A stretch of 35,861 bases of DNA from the NCBI GenBank assembly GCA_964556705.1, contig CAZKXX010000032.1, positions 1 to 35,861 on the forward strand, in the 5' to 3' direction. The position numbers were made by a program, and so were the translations under genes. Shown here one piece after another: positions 1 through 9,155 of the stretch. Every line of letters begins with the position of its first letter. Position 1 is the first letter of the stretch. The notes beneath the pieces are model-generated. The model was not told the DNA's origin. It saw only the letters and a program-made list of their open reading frames with translations, and ran no database searches. Source of the DNA: CAZKXX01 sp964556705 (GTDB taxonomy: Bacteria > Acidobacteriota > Terriglobia > UBA7540).

Positions 1-614
1 TCCTCGAGCGCTTCCGCGGCGTCGAGCGCTTTCTGGAAAAGTACCCCATCTATCAGGGCCAGTTTACTTTCGTTCAGATCGGAGCGCCCAGCCGCACCCA
101 CCTCAAGCGCTATCACGACCTGCTCGCCGAAGTCGAATCGGAAGCCGACCGCATCAACTGGCGGTTCCAATCGGGCTCCTGGAAGCCCGTCGTCTTCATC
201 AAGCGGCACCACACGCACGAGGAGATAGAACGCTATTACCGCGCGTCGGACCTCTGCCTCGTCACCTCCCTGCACGACGGCATGAATCTCGTCGCCAAAG
301 AGTATGTCGCGTCGCGCCATGATGAGCAGGGAGCGCTCATCCTCAGCCGCTTTGCGGGCGCGAGCCGGGAACTGCGCGACGGGCTGGTTGTAAACCCCTA
401 TGACACCGAGCAGTTGGCGGACGCGCTCCGCTACGCGCTCGAAATGGATCCCGAGGAGCGGCGGGTGCGCATGCAGCGCATGCGGCAGCGGATCCGCGAA
501 CACAACATCTACCGCTGGGCGGCGGACCTGATCTCCGAGCTGGCGGAAGTGCGGCCGGAGCGCGTCGCGGCGCCACCCGCGGCCGAACCCGAGCGACGCA
601 AGGCGGGGGTGTGA
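1..614 (+). CDS. otsA: Trehalose-6-phosphate synthase, 3' part (GT20 family)
   Basis: This is the C-terminal 203 residues of an alpha,alpha-trehalose-phosphate synthase; the gene begins before the window and the first whole codon is at base 3. The enzyme joins UDP-glucose (or another NDP-glucose) to glucose-6-phosphate in the cytoplasm. Visible GT20 signatures are FVQIGAPSRTHLKRYHDL, the RINWRF segment, the SDLCLVTSLHDGMNLVAKEY block that forms the donor-sugar pocket, and the later ILSRFAGASREL stretch. The tail ends in a low-complexity Ala/Pro/Glu segment just before the TGA. otsB begins 11 bases downstream, so the two steps of the OtsAB route are co-transcribed. Family assignment is secure; donor preference cannot be read from this part. 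Confidence 0.96.
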   Translation, partial: LERFRGVERFLEKYPIYQGQFTFVQIGAPSRTHLKRYHDLLAEVESEADRINWRFQSGSWKPVVFIKRHHTHEEIERYYRASDLCLVTSLHDGMNLVAKEYVASRHDEQGALILSRFAGASRELRDGLVVNPYDTEQLADALRYALEMDPEERRVRMQRMRQRIREHNIYRWAADLISELAEVRPERVAAPPAAEPERRKAGV

Positions 615-624
615 GGCGCCAGGG

Positions 625-1431
625 ATGAAACTCCGGGCCCACGCCTCGCGACGTTCCCGGCGCCGGCGGCGCGCGGCGAGCTACCTCTTCACCCAATGGC
701 CGGCCGTTAAGGCGCGCCTGCGAAAGGCTCCGCGGGTCGCGCTCTTTCTCGATTTTGACGGCACTCTCACACGTTTGCGCCGGCGCGCCGAAGACGTTTG
801 GCTCGCCGAACCTGTCCGCAAACTCCTGGCGCGGCTCAACCGGCGCGACCGGATTGCGGTCCACATCGTGAGCGGCCGCCGCCTCGCTGACGTGCGCGCG
901 CGCGCGGGCGTGGCCGGCATCACCTACCTCGGAGTGCATGGCTGGGAGCGTGAAGGAAAAAGACTGAGCGAACTTTCCCGCCGCGAGCTGGCCTCTGCCA
1001 GGAAGGAGATTGTCGCCGCCATCGCTTCCTGGCCCGCTGTTCGGCTGGAAGACAAGTCGTTCAGCTTTGCCGTACACTATCGCGGCGCGCGCGAGGCGGT
1101 TGCACGCCGGGTCCGGCCCGTCGTTGAGAAGGCTCTCGCTTCGCGTCGTCGGTTGAAGGTCCTGCGGGGCAAGAAAGTGTTGGAGGTCCTGCCTCGCGAG
1201 ATGAAGGGGAAAGGCGCCGCGGTGCGCGAACTGCTGCGTGCCATGCCGTCCGGAACGCTTCCGGTTTTCGTCGGCGACGACGTCACGGACGAAGCGGCCT
1301 TCCGCGCGCTGCCGCGCGGGCTGACGGTGCGCGTCGGGTCGCCGCGCGGGACCGCGGCGAAGTATTTCCTTCGCAGTCCCGCGGAAGTCCGGCGGTTTCT
1401 TGAGAGGATCGAGGAGACGTTCGGCCCCTGA
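625..1431 (+). CDS. otsB: Trehalose-6-phosphate phosphatase (HAD family)
   Basis: This 268-residue protein is of typical size for OtsB, which removes phosphate from trehalose-6-phosphate to give trehalose. HAD motif I is D43-F-D-G-T47, with D43 the expected nucleophile. Motif II is the Ser in IVSGRR (near 83), the conserved Lys lies in REMKGKGAAV (191-200), and the acidic motif GDDVTDE is at 217-223. The first 20 residues are very Arg-rich (five consecutive Arg at 12-16), an unusual basic extension ahead of the family core; a later start is possible but I see no better ribosome-binding site. It follows otsA by 10 bases and precedes the DUF5752 gene by 36, so it sits in one operon. Confidence 0.96.
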   Translation: MKLRAHASRRSRRRRRAASYLFTQWPAVKARLRKAPRVALFLDFDGTLTRLRRRAEDVWLAEPVRKLLARLNRRDRIAVHIVSGRRLADVRARAGVAGITYLGVHGWEREGKRLSELSRRELASARKEIVAAIASWPAVRLEDKSFSFAVHYRGAREAVARRVRPVVEKALASRRRLKVLRGKKVLEVLPREMKGKGAAVRELLRAMPSGTLPVFVGDDVTDEAAFRALPRGLTVRVGSPRGTAAKYFLRSPAEVRRFLERIEETFGP

Positions 1432-1467
1432 GCCGCGGGCCGCGAGTGTTCAAGCGAGGTGGGAACC

Positions 1468-2130
1468 GTGAACGTGCAGGCCGCCGCACAGCCCTTCCAG
1501 TTTGTGACTGCCAGCTATCTGATTCGCATTCTCAACCACAAGGCTTCGACGGTCGCTGAGCTGCGCGACGGGATCGAACAGTGCAGCGACGCTTCGATTT
1601 TCTACCACACCTTCCAGAGCCTGAGCCGGCACCACTTCCTGACCGAGGGCTTCTCGAACGATTTCGCGCAATGGGTGCTGGCGGCGTGCAACCGGCCCGA
1701 ACTCGCCGAGCGGCTGGCGGCGCTGGACATTCGCGATTACGTCTCGATTCCCGACCTGCGCGGCGACCTGGCTCGCGTCGTGACGGAATTTTGCGAAGAG
1801 AATCCCCGGCAAGCCGACCAGGCGGCCTTCGAGCCGTTCTATTTCGGCGAGAGCGTTGAGCTCACCGTGCCGCTGGGCCGCGAGGCGAGTACGCTCGAGG
1901 AGTTTCGCGACGGCCTCGCGGGGCTCTCCAATGCCTCGTTCCATTTTCACTTCATCGCCTCGCGCCTGCGCTTGCAGCTCCAGACCAACGATTTCTCCTA
2001 CTGGTTCGAAACCAGCCTGGGTCTGTCGGGGCTCGCGCAGCAGGCCAATCGCATTGACATCTACACGAACACGCTGGAGAGCGCGCGCGCCGTGCTGCTC
2101 GACCTGGTCGACGGAGAACTTCGCCGATGA
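1468..2130 (+). CDS. DUF5752 family protein, internally duplicated
   Basis: This 220-residue cytoplasmic protein resembles the DUF5752 family, which I know as a companion of TreT-type trehalose synthases; its function is not established. It consists of two copies of one module: AST-x2-E-[LF]-RDG, then S-[DN]-AS, a His-rich helix, and NDF-x2-W, at about residues 26-90 and again at 140-198, with an offset of 110-114 residues. No signal peptide or membrane segment is seen. I chose GTG at 1468 because GAGG at 1456-1459 lies 8 bases upstream; GTG at 1459 would overlap that site. Its last four bases overlap the TreT start (ATGA), indicating translational coupling and probably a joint function. Confidence 0.85.
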   Translation: MNVQAAAQPFQFVTASYLIRILNHKASTVAELRDGIEQCSDASIFYHTFQSLSRHHFLTEGFSNDFAQWVLAACNRPELAERLAALDIRDYVSIPDLRGDLARVVTEFCEENPRQADQAAFEPFYFGESVELTVPLGREASTLEEFRDGLAGLSNASFHFHFIASRLRLQLQTNDFSYWFETSLGLSGLAQQANRIDIYTNTLESARAVLLDLVDGELRR

Positions 2131-3359
2131 GCACCGAGATGCCCATGCCCAAGATGATTCGCCTGGACGACTACGGTCCGGTGCTCGGCGACCCTGAAGT
2201 GGCCGAATTGCGCGCCCTCGCCTCGCGTCTGCGGGACCGCACGGTGCAGATGGTGAACTCAACCTCGGTGGGCGGCGGCGTGGCCGAAATCCTCAGCCGG
2301 CTCGTGCCGCTCCTCGAAGAACTCGGACTCGCCGTGCGCTGGGAAGTCGTCACAGGCGGCGACGACTTCTTCGAGGTGACCAAGGCGTTTCACAACGCCC
2401 TGCACGGCGGGCCCTACGACCTGCCTCCGGAAAGCTTTGCGACGTTTCTTTCCTACAACGAGCTCAACCGGCAGCGCATCCGCATCGAAGCAGAGTTCAT
2501 CGTGATCCACGATCCGCAGCCCATCGCTTTGATTGCGGGCCGCGGCGGCCGCTCCGGACACTGGATCTGGCGCTGCCACATCGATCTCTCGCGCCCCAAC
2601 CCGGCCGTCTGGAATTTTCTCGAGCCCTGGGTGCTCAAATACGACGGCGCGATTTTTTCTTCCCCCGACTTCACGCGCCAGCTCGCCATCCCACAATATC
2701 TCTTTTTCCCCTCCATCGACCCGCTTTCGGAAAAGAACCACGATCTCGAGGAGAGTTATATCCGGAGCGTTCTCGATCGTTTCGAGCTCGATCCCAAACG
2801 GCCGATCCTGACGCAGGTCTCCCGCTTCGACCGCCTGAAGGACCCGGTGGGCGTCGTCAAGGCGTACAAGCTCGTCAAAAAGTATTTCAATTGCCAACTC
2901 GTGCTGGCCGGCGGCGGCGCCAAGGACGATCCGGAAGGGGAAGCCGTGCTTCAGGAAGTCCGCGAGGTCGCGGGCCAGGACCCGGACATCCACATCCTCA
3001 ATCTGCCGCCGTGGAGCGCGCTGGAAATCAACGCGCTCCAGCGAGCCTCGACGATCGTAATTCAAAAGAGCCTGCGCGAAGGCTTCGGCCTGACGGTGAC
3101 CGAAGCGCTGTGGAAGAAGAAACCTGTCGTCGCCTCGGCCGTGGGCGGCATCCCCATTCAGGTGATCCACAAGCACACGGGGATGCTGGCGCATTCGGTG
3201 GAAGGGACCGCCTACCAGATTCGCTTTTTGCTTTCCAACCCCGCCATCGCGCAGAAGCTCGGCGAGCAGGGACACGAGCACGTCCGCGAACAGTTCCTCA
3301 TCACCAGCCTCACCAAGCGCTACCTGACGCTCTTCCTCCACATCGGCGGATTGGCGTGA
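2127..3359 (+). CDS. treT: Trehalose synthase, glycosyltransferring (TreT-like, GT4)
   Basis: This 410-residue GT-B glycosyltransferase is predicted to make trehalose in one step from NDP-glucose and glucose (reversible in characterised TreT enzymes). The N-terminal domain has the TreT-type acceptor loop with STSVGGGVAEIL (near 45-57) and VVTGGDDFF. The C-terminal GT4 domain has SRFDRLKDP, LVLAGGG and the nucleotide-sugar motif REGFGLTVTEALWKKKPVVA with its Glu-x7-Glu spacing. Length fits the family. Start ATG 2127 overlaps the DUF5752 stop; GGAG lies about 10 bases upstream inside that gene. In-frame ATGs at codons 5, 7 and 10 are possible alternatives. It closes the trehalose operon and gives the cell a second route besides OtsAB. 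Confidence 0.92.
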   Translation: MSTEMPMPKMIRLDDYGPVLGDPEVAELRALASRLRDRTVQMVNSTSVGGGVAEILSRLVPLLEELGLAVRWEVVTGGDDFFEVTKAFHNALHGGPYDLPPESFATFLSYNELNRQRIRIEAEFIVIHDPQPIALIAGRGGRSGHWIWRCHIDLSRPNPAVWNFLEPWVLKYDGAIFSSPDFTRQLAIPQYLFFPSIDPLSEKNHDLEESYIRSVLDRFELDPKRPILTQVSRFDRLKDPVGVVKAYKLVKKYFNCQLVLAGGGAKDDPEGEAVLQEVREVAGQDPDIHILNLPPWSALEINALQRASTIVIQKSLREGFGLTVTEALWKKKPVVASAVGGIPIQVIHKHTGMLAHSVEGTAYQIRFLLSNPAIAQKLGEQGHEHVREQFLITSLTKRYLTLFLHIGGLA

Positions 3360-3388
3360 GATTTCCCGTGGCCTGTGCGAGATGAGCT

Positions 3389-3426
3389 CACGGGCAGGAG
3401 GCCTGCCTGCGGCAATCAGGCCCGTG
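3389..3426. terminator. Nested inverted repeat between convergent genes
   Basis: An inner stem GGCAGG (3393-3398) / CCTGCC (3402-3407) with a 3-base loop competes with an outer stem CACGGGC (3389-3395) / GCCCGTG (3420-3426). It lies between the convergent ends of treT and the RND pump gene, so a bidirectional terminator is plausible, although no T run follows on either side. It could instead be a dispersed intergenic palindrome. Confidence 0.45.
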
Positions 3427-3449
3427 CTACGGGTGAGGACAAAGCGCGG

Positions 3450-6400
3450 TTATCGCGCGCGCTCTTCTTCCAGCGCAACGCCGGCGCGTGCGGCCGGGGG
3501 CTCGTGCGCGAAGGCCTCGGCAGGCGTTCCGGACTGCCACCAGGCGAGCAGGCGCGCGCCCCAGTCGTCGAGGTAAGTGTACACGACGGGCACGACGATG
3601 AGCGTAAGCAGCGTTGAAGTGATGAGGCCGCCGATGACGGCGCGGGCCATGGGCGCGCGCATCTCGGCGCCCGCGCCGATTTCGAGCGCCAGCGGCAGCA
3701 TGCCGAAAATCATCGCGGCCGTGGTCATGACGATGGGCCGCAGCCGCACCTTCGCCGCGCGCACCAGCGCCCGCGCGCGGTCTTCGCCCCCTCGCCGCAG
3801 GCGGTTCGTGTAGTCAATGAGCAGGATGGCGTTCTTCGTCACCAGTCCCATCAGCATGATGAGCCCGATCATGGACATGATATCGAGCGTGTCGCCCGCC
3901 GCCCACAGCATCGCCGCCACGCCCAACAGTGAAAGCGGCAGCGAGAGCATGATGGCGAAGGGATGAAAGAAGCTGCGAAACTGCGAAGAGAGAATCGCGT
4001 AAATGAAAATGACGGCCAGGAACAGCGCGCGGAAGATGTAATAGAACGTCTCGCGCATGTCTTCGGCCTGTCCGGTGTAGTCCATCATCACGCCCGCGGG
4101 AAGCTGGAGCGCATCATTCTTGGCGCGAATGTCGCCGATCACGTCGCCGAGCGCGCGGTCCTGTGTGGAAGCCATCACGCGCACTTCGCGCATCAGGTCG
4201 CGCCGGCGAATGACGGAGGGCGCGCCCGCATCTTCGAGCGACGCGACCGCGGTGAGCGGCACGCCTAGGGGCCCGGTGGAATTTCCGCGGCCGGCGACCG
4301 GCACGTTGATTTCCGCCAGATCCTGCTCCAAGCGCCGCTGGTCTTCCTCGAGGCGCAGGCGCACGTCGTAGGCGTCGCCGTCGGGGTCCTGGAACTGCGA
4401 GACCACTTCGCCGGCCACCAGCCCGCGCACGAGTGACGCGACGTCGCCAAGGTCCACGCCGAGGTCGGAAGCGGCCTTGCGGTCGAGGCGCACGCGCACC
4501 TCGGGGCGCGGGTCTTCGAGGCTGGTGTCCACATCGGTGGCGCCGGCGGTGGTGCGCGTGTTTTCGACGACGCGCGCGGCTACTTCTTCGACTCGCGCCA
4601 GGTCCGTGCCGCGCACGCTGATCTGGATGGGCCGCGCCTCGCCCATCTGCTCCGCCTCTTCGACGCTGGCGCGCACGTTCGGCCAGCGCGTAAGTTCCTC
4701 GCGCACCCGCTGGCGCAACTCGAAATCGGTGAACTCACGTTCGCCGCGCGGCGTCAGCTTCACGTACACCAGACCCTCGTTCACCGGCGTCGTTCCGCCC
4801 GCGCCGATGGCGACGTAGGAATACTCGACGCCGGGCTGGCGCGCCAGCAACTCGGCAAGCCGCCGTCCAACCTCCGTGCTTTCACGCAGCGTGGTGCCGG
4901 GCGGCAGCTTGTAAGCCACCTGGAATTCCTCGCGGTCGGCGCTGGGAAAGAACGCGCTGCCGAGCCGGCTGAAAATCGCGAAGCTGACCAGGACGGAAAA
5001 GACCGCGACGGCGACGATGGTCTTCCGGTGGCGCAGCGACCAGGCGAGGCCGTTTCCCAGCCGTTCCTGGAGACCGCCGAACAGATTGTTGAACTTCACA
5101 AGCTGGCGGCTCAGCCAGCCGCGCCGGCGTCCGGCTTCCACCGCCGGGTCGTACCAGCGCGAGGAGAGCATGGGGTCGAGCGTGAAAGAAACGAAGAGTG
5201 AGACGAGCACGGCGAAGCCGACGGTCACGCCGAACTGGTAGAAGAACCGGCCGACGATGCCGCCCATGAAGGCGACAGGGATGAAGACGGCGATGATGGA
5301 AAACGTGGTCGCCATCACCGCCAGACCGATCTCCGCCGTGCCCTCGAGCGCCGCCTTCATGTGGTCCGAGCCGTGCTCCATGTGCCGGACGATGTTTTCG
5401 CGCACGACGATGGCGTCGTCAATCAGGATGCCGATGGCGAGCGAGAGCCCCATCAACGTCATCACGTTGAGCGTGAACCCGAGCGCCCACATCACCGTGA
5501 ACGCGCTGATGACGGAAACGGGGAGCGCCAGCCCCGTGATGACCGTGCTGCGCCAACTGTTCAGGAACATGAAGACGACGAGCACCGTCAGGATGGCGCC
5601 GAGGATGAGCGTCAGCCGGACGTCCTCGACCGAATCGCGAATGAAAATCGAGTTGTCGCGCACCACGCGCAGCTCGACGCCCGCCGGCAATTGCGACTGC
5701 AAGCGGCTGAGGCTGTGTTTGACGTTCTCGGCCACGTCCACCGTGTTCGCGCCCGATTGCTTCTGAATTTCCAGCGCTACGGCGGGCTCGCCGTTCAGGA
5801 GCGAAAAGCTCCGCTGCTCTTCGATACCGTCTTCGACGGTCGCGACGGCGGAAAGGGGCACAGGGAAGCCGTCGCGCTCGGCGATGATGAGGTTTCGAAA
5901 CTCCTCCGGCTCGCGGGCGCGTCCCGCGATGCGCACCAGCGATTCGCGCGTCCCGCGGTCGAGCTTGCCCGCCGGCACGTCCAGGTTTTCCCGCTGCATC
6001 GCCGCCAGGACTTCGGGATACGTGAGCCCGTAGGCTTTCAGCTTGTCGCGGTCGAGCAGCAGATGGATTTCGCGCCGCGCCGCGCCCACGATGCGCACCT
6101 GGCCGACACCGGAAATGTTCTCGATTTGCCGCTTGAGGACTTTTTCCGAAAGCGTCGTCAGTGCTTTTGCGTCGAGCGTAGGCGAAAGCACCGCGATGGA
6201 AAGGATGGGCAGCTCTTCCAGCCGCAACTGTTGGATGACCGGGTCCTTCACGTCGCGCGGGAAGAGCCCGCGGATGCTGTTCACTTTGTTCTGCACTTCC
6301 TGGAGCGACGTCACGATGTTCGTGCCCAGTTGAAACTCCACCATGATCGTCGAAGAGCCTTCGGTGGTGATGGAGGTGATGTGGCGGATTCCGCCGATCG

Positions 6401-6617
6401 TGTTGACGGCCTCCTCGATCCGCTTGGTCACTTCCGTCTCGACGGTCTCCGGCGCGGCGCCCGGGTAGGCGGTGGTGACGCTGACGGCGGGAATCTCGAC
6501 GTTCGGGAAGAGGTCGATCTTCAGCTCGATATAGGAAACAATGCCGACCACGACGAGCGTCAGCACCATCATCGTGGCGAGCACGGGCTGGCGGATGGAG
6601 AGGTTGGAGAGAAACAT
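3450..6617 (-). CDS. RND efflux transporter, HAE1/AcrB-type inner-membrane pump
   Basis: This 1055-residue protein has the full length and two-fold plan of AcrB-like pumps: TM1 at 12-30, a large periplasmic loop, TM2-6, a second TM at about 540-560, a second loop, and a final TM bundle. Proton-relay residues are present: the Asp pair D400-D401 in AIGILIDDAIVV of TM4 and the Lys in GLVTKNAILLID of TM10. It would drive export of drugs, bile-like compounds or lipids with proton flow. It lies 6 bases after the adaptor gene and ends the tetR-tolC-adaptor-RND operon. The C-terminal 30 residues are Ala/Glu-rich and variable. Substrate range cannot be told from sequence. Confidence 0.96.
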   Translation of the reverse strand: MFLSNLSIRQPVLATMMVLTLVVVGIVSYIELKIDLFPNVEIPAVSVTTAYPGAAPETVETEVTKRIEEAVNTIGGIRHITSITTEGSSTIMVEFQLGTNIVTSLQEVQNKVNSIRGLFPRDVKDPVIQQLRLEELPILSIAVLSPTLDAKALTTLSEKVLKRQIENISGVGQVRIVGAARREIHLLLDRDKLKAYGLTYPEVLAAMQRENLDVPAGKLDRGTRESLVRIAGRAREPEEFRNLIIAERDGFPVPLSAVATVEDGIEEQRSFSLLNGEPAVALEIQKQSGANTVDVAENVKHSLSRLQSQLPAGVELRVVRDNSIFIRDSVEDVRLTLILGAILTVLVVFMFLNSWRSTVITGLALPVSVISAFTVMWALGFTLNVMTLMGLSLAIGILIDDAIVVRENIVRHMEHGSDHMKAALEGTAEIGLAVMATTFSIIAVFIPVAFMGGIVGRFFYQFGVTVGFAVLVSLFVSFTLDPMLSSRWYDPAVEAGRRRGWLSRQLVKFNNLFGGLQERLGNGLAWSLRHRKTIVAVAVFSVLVSFAIFSRLGSAFFPSADREEFQVAYKLPPGTTLRESTEVGRRLAELLARQPGVEYSYVAIGAGGTTPVNEGLVYVKLTPRGEREFTDFELRQRVREELTRWPNVRASVEEAEQMGEARPIQISVRGTDLARVEEVAARVVENTRTTAGATDVDTSLEDPRPEVRVRLDRKAASDLGVDLGDVASLVRGLVAGEVVSQFQDPDGDAYDVRLRLEEDQRRLEQDLAEINVPVAGRGNSTGPLGVPLTAVASLEDAGAPSVIRRRDLMREVRVMASTQDRALGDVIGDIRAKNDALQLPAGVMMDYTGQAEDMRETFYYIFRALFLAVIFIYAILSSQFRSFFHPFAIMLSLPLSLLGVAAMLWAAGDTLDIMSMIGLIMLMGLVTKNAILLIDYTNRLRRGGEDRARALVRAAKVRLRPIVMTTAAMIFGMLPLALEIGAGAEMRAPMARAVIGGLITSTLLTLIVVPVVYTYLDDWGARLLAWWQSGTPAEAFAHEPPAARAGVALEEERAR

Positions 6618-6623
6618 GAAACC

Positions 6624-7769
6624 CTACAATTGCGGCGCCACGCCCACGCCCTCGACGAGTTCGAGCGACTGTTCGATGAGGACGATCTCGCCGGCCGCGA
6701 GGCCCTCCACGACCTCGACGCGTTCGGTGTTTTCGAGCCCCAGCTTCACCTCGCGCCGCCGCGCCTCGCCCTGTTCGACGACGAAGACGAACGGAGGCTG
6801 GCCGACGCGGCGCCAGATGGCTGTCGCCGGCAGGACAACGGCCGCTGGCTTCAGGCCGGTCCGAATCCGCCCTTGCACGAACATGCCAGCCTTGAGGCGG
6901 CCGGCCGGATTCGGAACTTCAGCGCGCAGCAGGAGCGTGCGGCTGCTTACCTGCACGGCCGCGCTGATGGCTCGGATGCGCGCTTCGAAGTCCTCATCCG
7001 GGAACGCCTGCACGCGAAAGCGGATCTTCTGCCCCGGCTCGACCCGCGCGATTTCCGACGACGCGACGTAGGCTTCCAGTTCGAGCCGGCGGTTATCCAC
7101 CACGCGATAGACCAGCGCCATGCCGTCCACATAATTCCCGGGCGTCAGGTACTTGCGTTCGACTGCGCCGGCCGCCGGTGAAACCAGGCGGCAATCTTCC
7201 AGATGGCGCTCGGCGATCGAGACGGCGCGGCGCGTCTGTTCGACTTGAGCTTCGCCGAGCCGAACTTGCGCGGCCGCGTCGCGCGCCGCGGTTTCCGCCG
7301 CGTCGAAATCGCGCTCGGTGATTCCGCCGGATTTCTTCAGGTTTTCAGCGCGCTGCCGTTCAGCGCGGGCGTGCTGCTCGGCCACGCGCGCGCGCTCCAG
7401 CGCCGCCGCGGCCACGTCCAAGTTGGCGCGCGCCTGCTCGAGCGCCAGTCGCGCGTCGGTTTCTTCCATCAGGGCAATGGTCTCGCCCGCGCGCACGGGT
7501 TCGCCCTCTTCCTTGAGCAGACGCACCACGCGTCCCGCGAACTTCGTCTTGATATCGACGGCCGCCGGTGAAACGAGCGAGCCGGTGATTTCCAGATACT
7601 CCTCGAGCGGCTCCGGCTCGACGCGCAGAGCGCGGACCGGCAAGGCGGCCGACGCCTCGACCGGCGGCAGAGCCTGTCGCGAGCACGCGCCGCTCGCAAG
7701 CATCGCTGTAAAGATGGCGGCAAGCCCGACAGCCGCCGCGAAGAAGCGTTGTCGAAGTTCAGCTTTCAC
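6624..7769 (-). CDS. RND efflux periplasmic adaptor (membrane fusion protein)
   Basis: A 381-residue adaptor that would link the inner-membrane pump to the outer-membrane channel. The N-terminus is a signal or lipoprotein signal (hydrophobic segment 10-27 ending SGAC at 27-30; the lipobox is not canonical, lacking Leu at -3). It then shows the half-lipoyl segment GRVVRLLKEEGEPVRAGE, an Ala/Glu/Arg-rich coiled-coil hairpin at about 110-190, the second lipoyl half (DCRLVSPAAGAVE), a beta-barrel domain and the membrane-proximal domain with LKAGMFVQGRI. It lies between tolC (33-base gap) and the pump gene (6-base gap). Confidence 0.95.
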   Translation of the reverse strand: MKAELRQRFFAAAVGLAAIFTAMLASGACSRQALPPVEASAALPVRALRVEPEPLEEYLEITGSLVSPAAVDIKTKFAGRVVRLLKEEGEPVRAGETIALMEETDARLALEQARANLDVAAAALERARVAEQHARAERQRAENLKKSGGITERDFDAAETAARDAAAQVRLGEAQVEQTRRAVSIAERHLEDCRLVSPAAGAVERKYLTPGNYVDGMALVYRVVDNRRLELEAYVASSEIARVEPGQKIRFRVQAFPDEDFEARIRAISAAVQVSSRTLLLRAEVPNPAGRLKAGMFVQGRIRTGLKPAAVVLPATAIWRRVGQPPFVFVVEQGEARRREVKLGLENTERVEVVEGLAAGEIVLIEQSLELVEGVGVAPQL

Positions 7770-7802
7770 TGCTTCCTTCCTTGCCTCAGTGTGCGCCCGG
7801 CG

Positions 7803-9155
7803 CTATTCCACCGGATCAAGTCCCATCGCGTAGCGCAATTGGGAGCGCGCCAGAGTGTGGTCGTAGAGGCCGCGCAACAGGTTCGTGCGCGCCAGCGCCA
7901 GGGCCGTTTGCGCGTCGGTCACGTCGAGCGTCGTCGCCGCGCCGTACTGGTAGTTGTTCTGCATCATCTCCAGGACGCGCTCGGCCTCGCGCACGGTGAG
8001 CCGGGCCGCGTCCACGGTGCGCTCGGCGCGGCGAAGCTCGTCGAGCGCCGTTTGCACTTCCAGCCGCACGTTGTTCTCGGCCTCGATGCGCATCAGACGA
8101 GCCGTGCGCTGCATCGAGACGGCCTGCTGCACCAGCCCCGAGCGGCGGCCGCCGTCAAACAGCGGCAGCTTCAGGCTGACCGAAAACATCCAGCTCTTGA
8201 AGTTGTGGTTCACGAGGTGTTCGGGCAGGCGCGCCGAAAATCCGTACTGCCCGCTGAAATCCATGCGCAGCCGGTTCTCGGCGTCGGCCAGCTTGCGCTG
8301 TTGCTCGGTCGAACGCTCGTTCAGGCGCAGCCGCTGAAGCTCCGGGCGCCGGTCGGCGGCCAGCAGGGCGGCTTCTTCCAGTTCCGGGCGCGCCGACTCA
8401 TCGAACACGAGCTCCCCCAGCGCTTCGGTGGGAAATCCCATCGGCCGCACCAGCAGATTGTTCAGGACGGCGCGAGCGCGTCGCACTTCGTTCTCGGCGC
8501 GCAGCAGTTCGGGCTGGGCGTTGGCGAGACTCACCTGCGAGCGCAGGACGTCCACTTCCGTCGCCACGCCCGCTTCGAAGCGGCGGCGCGCCATCTCGAG
8601 ATGCTGCTCGCGCTGCTCGACGGTCTGGCGCGCGACGGCGAGCAGGCGGTCGGAAAGCAGCAGGTCGTAAAAGGCTCGGACCACGCGCAGCCGAAGCTCC
8701 TGCTCGGCGCGCGCCACGTCCACCGTCACGCCTTCGGCTTCGAGGCTTGCGATCTTGAGCGCCGTCCCCACCTTGCCCGAGGTGTAAATCGGCTGCGTCA
8801 GCCGCAGGTTGTAGTCGAACAGGTTGGCGCCTTTGACGGTGAGGGCGCTGCGGAACTCCTCCGGAATTTCATCAAAGCTCGCGGAGTTCAGGAACGCCGG
8901 GTCGCGCCAGCGCAGCGCGCTGGAGTTGAGCGAAAAGAAGGGGAGCGCCTCGGCGCGCACCTCGCGGATCTTTCCTTCCAGCGCCGGAACCTGTTCGCGC
9001 GCCATCAGCACCTGCGGATTGCGCTCCAGCGCCAGCGCCACCGCTTCCTGGAGCGTGAGCGCGCGCTTCTCAGCGACGTCCTGCGCGGCCAGGGGGAGGC
9101 GGCCAGCGAAAATCAAAAAAACCGCCAAAGCGGTCGCGAATCGAACGCCTTTCAT
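7803..9155 (-). CDS. TolC-family outer-membrane efflux channel
   Basis: A 450-residue outer-membrane factor. It has a Sec signal (residues 1-24, hydrophobic ATALAVFLIFAG, cut near LAAQ), the opening LTLQEAVALALERNPQVLMAREQ typical of the OEP family, and two related halves with long Ala/Glu/Arg helices that form the periplasmic tunnel. A second family hallmark is the near-C-terminal NNYQYGAATTLDVTDAQTALALARTNLLRGLYDH. Its ATG overlaps the tetR stop codon (ATGA), so the two are translationally coupled. With the downstream adaptor and pump it makes a complete tripartite exporter. Confidence 0.95.
   Translation of the reverse strand: MKGVRFATALAVFLIFAGRLPLAAQDVAEKRALTLQEAVALALERNPQVLMAREQVPALEGKIREVRAEALPFFSLNSSALRWRDPAFLNSASFDEIPEEFRSALTVKGANLFDYNLRLTQPIYTSGKVGTALKIASLEAEGVTVDVARAEQELRLRVVRAFYDLLLSDRLLAVARQTVEQREQHLEMARRRFEAGVATEVDVLRSQVSLANAQPELLRAENEVRRARAVLNNLLVRPMGFPTEALGELVFDESARPELEEAALLAADRRPELQRLRLNERSTEQQRKLADAENRLRMDFSGQYGFSARLPEHLVNHNFKSWMFSVSLKLPLFDGGRRSGLVQQAVSMQRTARLMRIEAENNVRLEVQTALDELRRAERTVDAARLTVREAERVLEMMQNNYQYGAATTLDVTDAQTALALARTNLLRGLYDHTLARSQLRYAMGLDPVE

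Noticed and set aside
5361..7181. 606-codon open frame on the plus strand
   Set aside because: It is the shadow of the RND pump and adaptor genes; composition is Arg/His/Asp-rich with no domain, and both real genes are clearly recognised on the other strand.
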